DNA of 64,000 nucleotides from Fusarium oxysporum f. sp. lycopersici 4287 (lineage: Eukaryota > Ascomycota > Sordariomycetes > Hypocreales > Nectriaceae). Positions within the stretch are counted from its first letter, which is position 1. The number at the start of each line of letters is the position of its first letter. Made by a program: the position numbers and the translations under genes. The notes beneath the pieces were generated by a model. That model was not told where the DNA came from, did not search any database, and saw only the letters and a program-made list of their open reading frames with translations. Where the stretch lies: contig NC_030997.1 of the NCBI RefSeq assembly GCF_000149955.1, forward strand, positions 1,097,535 through 1,161,534, written 5' to 3'. This document shows positions 31,281-41,550 of this stretch, one piece after another.

Positions 31281-32574
31281 ATGGCGATCGAGAGTCGGGC
31301 GACGCAGATTGCTGCGATCGGTTATACTTTTGTGATCGTCTCATCGATTGCGACATGTCTCCGCGTCTACTGCCGAGTATGGGTTGTCAAGGCGTTTGGC
31401 GCGGATGATTGGCTTGCCCTCATTGCCCAGGTAGGACGCATTTCCCCTATCGGTATCACCCTGCTAACCGAGAAAGTTTATGTTCATCGTCTTTTGCTCC
31501 TATGAGATCACTGGTGTCCGATATGGAACTGGACGTCACTTCAAGGACATTGAGCCGGAGAATATCCCCAGAGCGATGCAGATGTGGTGGACATGCGAAC
31601 CGACCTACGTCTTGACCAACATGGCCATCAAGGCCAGTATTGCTATCTTCTTGTTACGAATCTGTATTACACGTACACACAAGATTATCATCTGGACCAT
31701 CACTGGCATTACAGAAATCTATAGCTTGTTCTTCTTCCTGCTGTTTGTTCTGCAATGTCGACCTACATCACTCTTCTGGCTCCGATATACCAGCAATCCG
31801 CCTGGAGGTAGTTGCTTCGACGCTTCGGTGGTTGCCAAGGCCTTCTATGCTTACTCCGCTATCAGCTGTTTGTCAGATTGGACCTACAGTTTGCTACCCA
31901 TTGCCCTGGTTTACAATCTTCAAATGAGCAGAAGAACAAAGATTTCTGTCGTCGGTATTCTAGCCGCAGGTGCTATGTATGTGTCAACACTCCTCTACCC
32001 ATTGAATTAATTTACTGACCTTGATTACAGTGCCTCTAGTGCAACCATCATTCGCTTCCCTTACCTCTACTCCCTCACCGACATTGACGACTTCCTATAC
32101 TCTACCTCAGATGTCGCTATCTGGTCCACTGTTGAGACTGGTCTTGGTATCACTGCCTCATCTGTCGCAACACTCCGACCTCTCCTCCGTAACTTCCTTG
32201 GCCACGGATCATCTGCAGATGGACAGGGAAACTCAGCCAGGCCTTGGCAGCGAACAGGTAGCAACCATCCAACAGGAGGCTACCTTCGCAGCCACGGCCA
32301 GAACGGCGAAGAAGCTTTCGATCTCCACGACAATGCTGGCAAGCGTATTGGAGTCACTACCGTCATCGACCACGACGACAAGTCAGAAGGCAATGGCGAA
32401 ACAGGCAAGAATGGAAGCAGATCAGAAGCTTCTGACTCTGTCGCTGAGCTCCATGGCTGGAATAGCAGCCAGTCAGATCTGGCCGATGCCAATGGTCAAC
32501 CACGTGCCCAAAAAGGATGGAATGTGTTGGTCAAGAAGACTGTTGTCCAAACTCGAGGATCAGACCTTGCATAA
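31281..32574 (+). CDS. SAT4/rhodopsin-domain integral membrane protein
   Basis: Three exons (31281-31430, 31477-31976, 32031-32574) give 397 aa. The first 270 residues contain about seven hydrophobic segments with family landmarks: FVIVSSIATCLRVYCRVWVV, FGADDWLALIAQ, GTGRHF, an LxCRP-type motif (LQCRPTSLFW), and DWTYSLLPIALVYNLQMSRRTK. These define the fungal SAT4 / rhodopsin-like membrane family (Pth11-related). The C-terminal 110 residues are hydrophilic, Gly/Ser/Asp-rich and presumably cytosolic. Such proteins are thought to be sensors or scaffold-like membrane proteins, with few characterised. ATG at 31281 is in ideal context (AACACCATGG). Confidence 0.87.
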
Positions 32575-33257
32575 ACCCGACTTGGTCATGTCATAAAAAG
32601 TTAGTGTAGATATAATTACGAGGCGGGGAGAAAACTTGTTCTCTGTCCCACGATACCCTTAGCGCTTCCCTTTAGCGGGTCGTCAATGATAATACGTTTT
32701 AATATTCATTCTCAAGTCCATTTTCTCGCAATTGAGACATGTGAAAGGTAAGACATCGATTAACCTTCCATGCATGACGGCGTGACACGTAACAGTCCGA
32801 TTTGCCGCCCGTGCTGTGCCGATCCCCGAAAGTAAAATGAGTGATGATATCCAATGAAACGGTTGGAAGATGTTCTAAGCTTTAATACTGTGGATTAGAG
32901 CTGAATGGAAAACAAGATGGAGTTGCAGATTGAGTTTGATCTGCAATTTATAGCGACGGAAACCATCGATAGCCTCTGCAATCGGTAGATCCCGCAGCGG
33001 TAATTAGTCTTTGTGGATGAAATGCCGAAACGCATCCGTTCATGATCGACAAAAGCTGAAAGCGATTTGGAATGGCCTGGTATTAATCAGAAGTTCCATT
33101 GTTTGTTAATCTTGAGTGCGGTCGTGCTGATAGTTTCCAAGTATAAAAGGTCAGGAAGATTCCTAAGTTTTTTCTCATCCCAGCTTTCTCTCAACCACAG
33201 CAAACATCAACACTTAGATATTCTATCACTCCAAAGAAATTTCTTTCTACATTAATC
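32575..33257. other. Intergenic region, no gene seen
   Basis: No supported feature apart from a C/T-rich leader and possible TATAAAAG box (near 33142) upstream of the small gene at 33258. Confidence 0.45.
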
Positions 33258-33640
33258 ATGGCTGATAAGACGGTACTTTAGAACTTTCCTTCTCCTCTCA
33301 CACCTACTAACAAGATACATAGAAAATCCGCTACACCTACCTCGGCTACGAGGAGTGGCAGGCATCTGAGCCCCAACTCAAAAAGTAAGCAGTCCACCCT
33401 AAAATAATCTTCATCATTCTAACAAGAGTTTTCTAGGCTCATCCAGGACGACACTGGCGTTGAGTATTGGATTGAGACCAGATCCATCCCTCCCATGGGA
33501 ATTCCTCCGTAAGTTGCCATTAACCGAGCTGGCTTTGCGTGTTGTCGCTAACTCTCCTAAGTCCCGTGACTAAGGATTGTATTGAGAAACTCAAAGGATT
33601 GAATGGTGTTAAGGTCGACGAGATAGAAGAAGATGACTAG
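33258..33640 (+). CDS. Small four-exon protein, 75 aa
   Basis: A gene too fragmented to show up as a long open frame. Exons 33258-33272, 33323-33384, 33437-33508 and 33562-33640 join in frame through consensus introns (donors GTACTT, GTAAGC, GTAAGT, GTAAGT). The 75-aa product starts MADKTKIRYTYLGYEEWQAS and ends in an acidic tail (KVDEIEEDD). It contains YWIETRSIPPMGIPP in the middle. There is no signal peptide, membrane segment or cysteine pattern (one Cys). I recognise no family. A well-placed TATA-like box, a C/T-rich leader, three in-frame splice events and a stop make a real gene likely. Confidence 0.7.
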
Positions 33641-34163
33641 TAGAGCTAGGCCATGCCAACAATCTTCTAATGACAAATGGCTATTCAAATCGGGGAAATA
33701 TCTATACCATAGCTAAAACCTATCAAGAATATCACATATTCTCCAGTGACTATATCTGAGCTGAAAGAATTGCCAGATCATGTTGGTTGTGTCTAGTTCC
33801 GTCATCTGACAGTGGCGCCAGTGAGACATGTGCATGCGCCCAACCATATGAGATGCACGAAAATATCTTTCACAATAGACACATTATTCCCTCTCCGGTC
33901 TTTGCTAACCAAAAAGTGCCCAAAAACCTCATGGTTGACTTTTAGCGTGACGACGGCCACTTTCCGCGGCCAGCTCCCGAAAGCCTCCGGTAGAGTTACT
34001 CCACGGCTGAGCCCTTGATACTTACTAGGCAGAATGAAACTAGAAATACACCCTCTTTGTCGTATATGGCCTTTGAGAGTCGACTTTTGAGCAACTTAAC
34101 CACACCAATCTGTTCGGGACCAGCCCTACGTTATACATTCTCCGGGTAGCCTATTTTGAGACA
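33641..34163. promoter_or_regulatory. Intergenic region with CCGCGG site (33964-33969)
   Basis: Carries TTTCCGCGGCC, whose CCGCGG core ends 194 bp before the CoA-transferase start. The same core stands 157-280 bp upstream of eight other genes of the 34-56 kb catabolic group. No gene is seen here. Confidence 0.5.
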
Positions 34164-35852
34164 ATGGCACCAAGACTCGTGTCCATGCGGCCCCGAACTA
34201 TGCTCAAACATGCGACTCAAGTAAGTCGGTTTTCTTATACTTTGCCTTCCCTTTGCATACATCTCATTTGGTCACCAAGTTTCAAGGCTGAATCATGTAG
34301 GCAAATGCTTTGCTTACAAGATCGTTCTCCATCTCTATCAGTCGCCATGGCATCAACAAGGTTGTCTCATCGGCTGCTGAGGCGCTGAAGGATATGAAAC
34401 CAAATACGACGCTTCTGTGTGGCGGCTTTGGTCTTTGTGGTGTCCCAGACACGCTCATCAATGAAGTCCTCAACAAGCCTGATGTCACCGGGCTAACAGC
34501 TGTTTCTAACAATGCTGGAACTGATGACTTCGGCCTAGGAAAGCTCTTGAAAAGTAGACAAGTGCGCAAGATGGTTGCATCTTATATCGGAGAGAACAAG
34601 ACTTTTGAGAAGATGTATCTTACAGGCGACATTGAACTGGAACTTACTCCTCAAGGCACCCTTGCAGAACGCTGTGCTGCTGGTGGCAAAGGCATCCCGG
34701 CTTTCTATACGCCTGCTGGCGTCGGAACTGTTGTTCAAAATGGCGACCTCCCGTCTCGGAACAAACCCATTGGGTCTTCTAGCGATGCGAAGTTCCCAGA
34801 TCCCAAAGATGTCAAGGACTTCGACGGCAAGCCATATCTTCTTGAACGCAGCATCACAGGCGATTACGCCTTTGTGAAGGCTTTCAAGGCAGATAAGCTG
34901 GGAAACTGTCAGTTTCGTCTTGCAGCTCAGAACTTCAACGGTCCAATGGGTCGCAATGCTACGATGACTATCGTTGAAGCCGAGCATATTGTCGAACCTG
35001 GGGAAATTCTCCCAGAGTCAGTTCATTTGCCGGGCATTTATGTGAAGCGAGTCATCCAAAGCACTGCGGAGAAAGGCATTGAAAAGTATAATTGGGCCAA
35101 GCAAGACGTCAAGACTTTGGGTCAGGGTGAGGTTGCTGCAAAGAGAGAGCGTATCGTCCGACGAGCAGCGAAGGAGTTCAAGAATGGGATGTACGCAAAT
35201 CTTGGAATCGGCATGCCCATGCTGGCAGCCTCGTTCGTTGGACCTGATGTTGATGTACAGCTTCAATCGGAGAATGGTATTTTAGGTTTCGGGCCATATC
35301 CATCCAAAGAGCGCAACGAAGCTGATCCAGATCTCATCAACGCTGGCAAAGAAACAGTCACACTGAAGCTTGGCGCATCTGTTTTCAGTAGCGACGAAAG
35401 TTTCGGCATGATCCGTAGTGGTCGTATCGATGTTACCATTCTCGGCGCCATGCAAGTCAGCGCAACAGGCGACTTGGCGAACTGGATGCTCTCAGGAAAG
35501 GTCAAAGGCTTTGGAGGCGCGATGGACCTTGTTAGCAACCCGACTAAGACAAAGGTCATTGTCACCATGGAACATACAGACAAGAAGGGTAATCCCAAAA
35601 TCTTGAACCAGTGTTCTTTCCCCCTCACAGGCCGGGCGTGCGTATCGCGCATCATCACAGATTTGGTAAGTCACACGCGAGGTACTTCTCTTGGAGTATA
35701 CTAAGTCTTCTTAGGGAGTGTTTGATGTGGACTTTGCGACGGGTTTGACGCTGGTTGAAATCGCTCATGGTGTCACTGTGGATGAGGTTAAGGCTAAGAC
35801 CGAGGCTCCTTTTTCTGTTGCTGAGCCACTGAAGTCAATGACAGGAGTATGA
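34164..35852 (+). CDS. Succinyl-CoA:3-oxoacid CoA-transferase (mitochondrial type)
   Basis: Three exons (34164-34220, 34301-35665, 35715-35852) give 519 aa, the size of fused alpha-beta SCOT enzymes. The N-terminus ([19 protein letters not shown]) is rich in Arg with no acids, so a mitochondrial presequence is likely. The alpha part shows [16 protein letters not shown] and [10 protein letters not shown]. The beta part has the catalytic glutamate in [11 protein letters not shown], and [19 protein letters not shown] sequence ([15 protein letters not shown]). The enzyme moves CoA from succinyl-CoA to acetoacetate or, in aromatic catabolism, to 3-oxoadipate. In this cluster, with a decarboxylase, muconate-cyclase-like protein and thiolase locus, the second role is attractive but not proven. 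Confidence 0.92.
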
Positions 35853-36904
35853 GAGACATCGTCATAGAAAGACCAGTTGTATATCGAGCCGTCTTGAAAG
35901 CAGGAATTGCTGGCTACTGTATAATAGTTGCTTTATGAATAAAGTGACTGCCCCAACGAACCATCTTCAGCAGCCCTACCCACTTTACAATGAAAACCGA
36001 TGGACTCCAGAAAAGGATGATGAGGGTGCCTTGAAAGATAGCCCGTGTTAAGGATGTGCATCCAAACGCACAAATCTTCTAAACCGAACGCGTCTTAAGT
36101 TTGCGAGGATTCGAAGTCTGCGATCTCTTAAAATCAGCATACTTCGGCAAATATAAAAGACTTGTCAAATACATAAAGTAAAGTAAAGCAAAATCAGATA
36201 AAACAAGGCATTTAATAGCAGGGGTAAAGTTAAAAGTAATAAAATAAACATAAACATAAATATGAAAATATAGTAATTTATATAAAATATATAAAATATG
36301 TCATAATATCGTGGTCCTGGCGTTGTTCCGTCCTGTTTGTTATCCTGTTACTGAAAATTCGAGACGCATTGATGGCGGATCATTTTTCTCCAGGCGTGTT
36401 GGTCACTTGCGGGGGGGGACAACTAACTTAACAACAAAACGCGTCACCGTCTGTCTCGGCACCAACTGACAGTGACGACTCATTGAATGCCAACCAAATA
36501 AAGGGTTCTCTCTACTTATATTTTGTATCGGAAGCTTTATATATTCAAAGTAAGAACTCTTGCCACTGTCCAATGTGCATGAGTCATAGCCTTCGCTGCT
36601 CTTTTCTTACCGTTTCGTCTGTATAGATCTCATTCATGGCCCAGTCTTTTTTGAGATCACCATCTCAACGCATCAATTTAATCCCAGCTTAGCGCTGATC
36701 TCTTCTATTTTCATCATCGCTCCCGTGGGAAATTGCGATCATACCCCTGGGACGTTATCCATTTGAGCTCAGCTCTGCAGCTGAACCACCGAACTGTCGA
36801 CTATAGCGCACGCTAGAGGTCAACATTTCAGGTATAGCGTTGATTCTTCAGCGCGTGCTACCATTACTTACCCATTAATCAAAGGTCCGGATCCCCATCT
36901 TCGA
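35853..36904. other. Intergenic region with A/T-rich tract (about 36165-36310)
   Basis: The 145-bp core is almost pure A/T (repeats of AAATATA, TAAACATAAA, TATATAAAATATATAAAATA), unlike anything else in the window. A run of nine G lies near 36410. No gene is seen. The tract may be a relic of a mutated repeat or an unwinding element; neither can be shown from sequence alone. Confidence 0.55.
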
Positions 36905-37804
36905 ATGGTCTGGGAATCTATTGTCTGTACCTGTATATCTAATTGTATTTGTGCTTGGCGCTGTCCACATCTTACCTCTTTTCATGATGGCTCGTCACGG
37001 AATTCTCGTTGTCTGGAGGCCACTGTCCTCAGTGTTGGTGTCAACGCTGGGCCTTGCAAGCCGTACTCCTCGGTCGCTTTGTCCTCCACGATTGCTGTCG
37101 AAACCACTGCGACAACTCTCGAGACTACATCCTCGATAATCACTGCCGATGTCACTGATACCACCGATTTTCTGGAAACAACTGTCACCGAGCCTGCTAC
37201 CGGCTCCACAAAGACTACCGACGCTCTCGAGAGTACCATCACCGAATCTGCGACCGACACCGCTGCTGGACCTGGACCTTGCGTTGAGACTCAAATCCTC
37301 GCCAACCCCAGCTTTGACGACAACAACGATGGATCCCCATGGGTCTTTGGTGCTGGAGTCACTGTCTCTCAAATAGACCCCCGCTCGGCCCCCAACTTTC
37401 TGTAAGTCCCAAATCCCACAACCAAGTATCCGAAACTGACCGTTCTGTGAACTAGTTACAACACGATAAACCAAGGCCGCACACGCACCACTTTCTCGCA
37501 GTCTCTCCCCGCCCTTGGCCCGTACCTGTACCAGCTGGACTACTATTTCAAGTTGCAAACCGCCATCCAAGGCCGCGGCTTTTCCTGCCAGCTGACTCCC
37601 AGCATCAACGGCCAGACCCTCCAGTCTAGCGCCACCTTGACCGACAGTGGCCCCTACGATCAGAGGTTCTCAAGCCAGTTTTTCACCGCTCAAGATCAGG
37701 GCTCGCCTGCTACCCTGTCTGTGTCAGTACAGTGCCAGGGCTCCTTCAACACTATTATTATCGGTACCGACGATTTCTCGCTCACGCGCACTTGCGGTAA
37801 CTAG
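36905..37804 (+). CDS. Thr-rich protein with secreted-type C-terminal domain
   Basis: Two exons (36905-37401, 37456-37804) give a 281-codon frame. From about residue 48 it reads VNAGPCKPYSSVALSST, then a Thr/Ser-rich linker (TTATTLETTSSIITADVTDT). The C-terminal domain of about 150 residues starts GPGPCVETQILANPSFDDN and contains SPWVFGAG and FKLQTAIQGRGFSCQL. This layout, a Cys-containing beta-sandwich with PSFDDNND near its start, is common in secreted Fusarium proteins with carbohydrate-binding-like folds. The N-terminus is suspicious. A signal-peptide-like stretch (MMARHGILVV) lies in another frame just where LEATVLSVGVNAG resumes, so a single-base frameshift or missed intron near 37010 may hide the true start. 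Confidence 0.6.
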
Positions 37805-38091
37805 GAACCGCGGAACACAGGGAGTAAAGGTGTCTGGACAGGTTTGGGCCGTATTTCCGCATCAATGATTTTCTCAACGTAAATAATTACATTATACATA
37901 CATGCTGTTTATTATCATGTTTCAAATAAGTGCGAAAATACATCCAATGCGGTCAGGGTTTGGGGTCTTGTTGATGTCAGTGCCATAGCATGTGATTACT
38001 TCGGCTATGACAAGCAGGTTTTGCACGATGGTTACCTGATGCTCATTATCAAAGGCCGCAACAAACCCAGGACTCTAATGTGTATACATAA

Positions 38092-38880
38092 TCTCAGCAT
38101 CAACTCGCATCACCGTATGCACAGCAATTGCATCCTCCTCCAGTGCCCACGCCAACTGAGTATCAAGCACCGGCACAGCCTCCATATCCATCAGCTTCTG
38201 GTCAACATCATAATAGACCAACGCATGCTGAACCAAATTCCACGCAGCAGAAGCACTCGTATAGCCAACCACCACCGACCAGGCCACTGCAGTCTTCTGC
38301 GTTGTTTCCTAGATTCACAACAGCCCCGACAACATCACGTTCCCCAGCAACTGCAACCTCTGTATCTCAATACTCAGACATGTACTCAACACACCACCTT
38401 TCCCATACAACGCCTAATTCATGGATAGAAAGCCTAGGTGAGCCTTCGCACGAGCCTACTGGTCCGGAGGCTTACAACCAAGCATCTTTAAAACCTTCCC
38501 ATCATTACAGTTATCCTCAGGGGCATAATACTCACTATCCTTACGATACTACAATATCGCGAGCACAGCAGAACTAAGCTTATTCCTCGCAATAGCCTTC
38601 CAATCAACATCAAGACCATGCACGGCAGGCCTCTCAATAAAGGAGTCATCAGTGGCCTCTTCTCATCAGTCCAACCCTAAGCCTGGCAAAATCTCAAGCG
38701 CTACGTTTCCTCCATCACAGCCGCCGGCAAGGGTAGCGAGTCCGCAACACTCCTCTAGGCCTTTGCATGTTAATGATGTTAGGGAAGAAAAGAAGCCTAT
38801 TGTCGTCATCGACAAAGATTTGGACTCGGACAGGGATATGGACGATGCCTATACACCCAGAATGGCAAATAGACCTCCAT
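38092..38880 (+). pseudogene. Decayed Gln/Pro/Ser-rich gene
   Basis: A plus-strand frame from about 38092 codes QHQLASPYAQQLHPPPVPT and continues for 160 codons of Q/P/S/H-rich sequence with no ATG. It is interrupted in frame by TAA at 38575-38577, TAG at 38593-38595 and TAA at 38638-38640, each in a Gln-rich context where CAA or CAG would fit. Another TAA, at 38089, precedes it. Coding character then shifts to a different frame (SHQSNPKPGKISSATFPP, ending VVIDKDLDSDRDMDDAYTPR). It looks like a fragment of a disordered regulatory-type protein that has been hit by C-to-T change and a frameshift. The parent gene is not in this window. Confidence 0.6.
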
Positions 38881-39582
38881 GACGACTCATCACCAACAAA
38901 TGACGATGTACTACATGTAATCCACGGGGTCTATCGCAGTGTCGACCAATTCTGCCGGAGGATGCCATGTATCCTTCCGTGACATTGGCGGTTGCCGGCC
39001 GGTCACTTTCCTCGGGCGCTCGCCGCGAGCCCTCGACCGGACCAGTTCAACTGCATTGAGATCATCACAAAATCAAGGATTCTAGGCTAGAGCTTACTTC
39101 TAAAATGCGGGGCTTGGTACATCTGGGGTAGTTCTTGACGTTAAGCATCAATTAAACTACGCTAGCATGACTTCGTTCTCAGAAGTAGGAATACACGAGC
39201 GCGGGCACTACTTTGTGCTGCCTTGAGGTCAATGTACTTGTATACTCCGTAAACTTGGATATCAGCATCTCCAAGCATTGATCTGCCATGGATTACAATC
39301 AATTTTCTAGGTTAACAGTGGTCCAGAGTCACGATGACCTCCACAATATGGACTGGAGACGGTTACACCGCGCAGTATCACTGAACACAGTGCCGTTCTA
39401 CCCGCGGGGTAAGAATGAAGCAAGTTAAATGTAGATCCTTCATGATCTAGACATTTTGAGTAGAGGGACTGGGTTCTGGAGAAGTATAAATGCTATCAAG
39501 ATATGCCCTACAAGTGTTGGGTTATCACAGCTGAAACTCGAGACAAGCATCACTCGAGACAAACATCACTTGCAAACCAACC
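38881..39582. promoter_or_regulatory. Intergenic region with CCGCGG site (39401-39406)
   Basis: Contains TACCCGCGGGGTA, whose CCGCGG core lies 177 bp upstream of the MmgE/PrpD start. A G/C-rich patch with several CCGG and CGCCGCG elements stands near 38990-39040. No gene is seen. Confidence 0.5.
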
Positions 39583-40981
39583 ATGGCTACCAAGGCTCTA
39601 GCAACATGGGCTCTAGCCCTTCAGTTTGGCAACCTCACCGAGCCAATCGTTGACATAGCCGTCAAGAGCGTCTACAACTGGGCCGGCTGTGCCATCGGCG
39701 GCTACGCTTTACCTCCAGCAGGTATTGCATACGACGCCAACGCCCCCTTCATCGGAGCCGATGGAAACTCTTCCATCTTTGGTACTGGAAAGTACGTTGA
39801 TGTTAAGACCGCAGCTCTCATCAACGGTATCGCCTCTCACGCCGATGACTATGATGATACCCACCGCGATAACCCTATTCACCCCTCTGGACCTGTGTTG
39901 TCTGCTCTGTTTGCTGTTGCGGAGTGGATGGCACCTGTATCAGGCGAGGATTTCTTGGCGGCCTTCGTTGCTGGTGTCGAAGCGGAGTGCAAGATTGGCG
40001 TTGCTGTTTTTCCTGAGCATTACAATGTTGGATGGCGTAAGTGAACCTAATCGTTGTTCTTGGAGGTGTCCATATTGACAGCCATCAGACATCACCAGTA
40101 CTGTTGGCTCGGTTGGCTCTGCTGTTGCCGTCGGAAAGCTCCTTGGGCTTGACACTAAGCAAATGCAGAGAGCTATCAGCATAGCCTCCGTTCAGGTCAT
40201 TGGTATGCACGAGTCCTTCGGTACAGACACCAAACCTTTCCATGTTGGGGCCGCAGCACAAGCAGGTCTCCAATCAGCATTACTCGCTAAGAATGGCTTT
40301 GGCGGATCTCTTGAAGGCTTGGAAGCTAAGAGGGGCTGGTCTCATGTTGTCAGCACTCGTGAGAATCTGACTGCTGAGATCTCCACCCTTGGCGAAGTTT
40401 GGGAGATCTCCAGGAACACATTCAAGCCATACCCCTGCGATAGGATCATCCACGCTGCCATCGATGGCTGGATCCAGATCCACGACAAGGCAGTGAAGGA
40501 CAGTCTCGACTTCACCAAGATCGCCAACGTCACAGCCCGTACTCACCCCCGCGTTTTGTTTCTGACTGATGATCCCAAGCCCGAGACAGGTCTGCAGGGC
40601 AAGTTCAGCGTCTATCACGCAGCCGCCGTTGCACTCCTTTTCGGTGAAGCTACCCCAACTCAATTCACTGATGAGGCTGTGCAGAACAAGACTGTCATTG
40701 AACTCCGCCAGAAGGTCAATGTTACAAGTGATGACAAGGTCAGTGAGCATGAGGCGTTTGTTGCTGTTGAGTTTGAGAACGGCAAGAAGCTCGAGGTTCA
40801 TGTTGAGCACACGATTGGCAGCTATGAGAATCCTCTTGATGAGAAGTTCCTCCATACCAAGTTCTTGGATCATGTTGGTAACCTGATTGGAGAAGATAGG
40901 GCAAAGAAGGCTTTGAGCGCTTTTACTGGGATCGCCAACATGACGGATGTTGGTCAGATTGCTCGAGAGTTCAAGAAGTAA
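39583..40981 (+). CDS. MmgE/PrpD-family dehydratase / decarboxylase
   Basis: Two exons (39583-40036, 40089-40981) give 448 aa, the usual length. The family includes 2-methylcitrate dehydratase and cis-aconitate decarboxylase. Visible marks are the helical start (LATWALALQF), the conserved ALINGIASHADDYDDTHRDN with the DDxxxx active-site region, HPSGPVLSALFAVAE, the HITSTVGSVGSAVAVGKLLG glycine-rich helix across the splice, KPFHVGAAAQAGL and YPCDRIIHAAID. Typical enzymes act on small tricarboxylic acids. In this cluster a carboxylated ring-fission product is an alternative substrate. The start ATG at 39583 follows an A/C-rich leader and a CCGCGG element. Confidence 0.88.
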
Positions 40982-41550
40982 GGGTCTTTTCGCGTACCAA
41001 ATTGTATCAATCATCTGCCGAACGCGCACAATACATGAGTAGATACGCATATAATACCACGGACATATTGTTGCAATTTCACCTTCGCTTAGACTCCGAC
41101 TCATGGTTAGCAAGTCAATATGAGTTCACAATTTGGAGTAGTCATTTGAGCCAATAGTGTCTTTCAGTTTCTTGGTGGAAGATTTGCAGTATTAGAGAAC
41201 CTTCCCGAGTGTAACACTTTCTAGCCGTGTGATTTTTGATCAAAGGCGACATCACAGCCACGCATGGTGATGCTTCAGGCAGGACGGAGAACAAATAAGC
41301 ATGGACGTGTGCCTGCATGTATCTGGAAAATACATATAAAATATGGGCTATCAGGCAGTGTTCATCTCTGGCCTGTTTGCCTTGATCTATGCCACTAGGG
41401 GGTGAGTTTATCTTACAAACTTGAGAGCAAAGACACGAGTTGAGGGTGAGACATGAGGCGAGGGTCATTAGCGTATTCTATTCCCGTTGTGTTATACAAC
41501 TATCTGTCAAAGTCTGGGGGTTCTTCTTGCTACCATGGGCAGATCCAAAA
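40982..41550. other. Intergenic region between convergent genes
   Basis: Contains the two 3' ends of the MmgE/PrpD and MFS genes, which face each other. Nothing else supported. Confidence 0.5.

Noticed and set aside
32021..32596. Separate Ser/Thr-rich gene at 32021-32596
   Set aside because: It is a shifted frame of the third exon of the SAT4-type membrane protein, which splices in frame at 32030.
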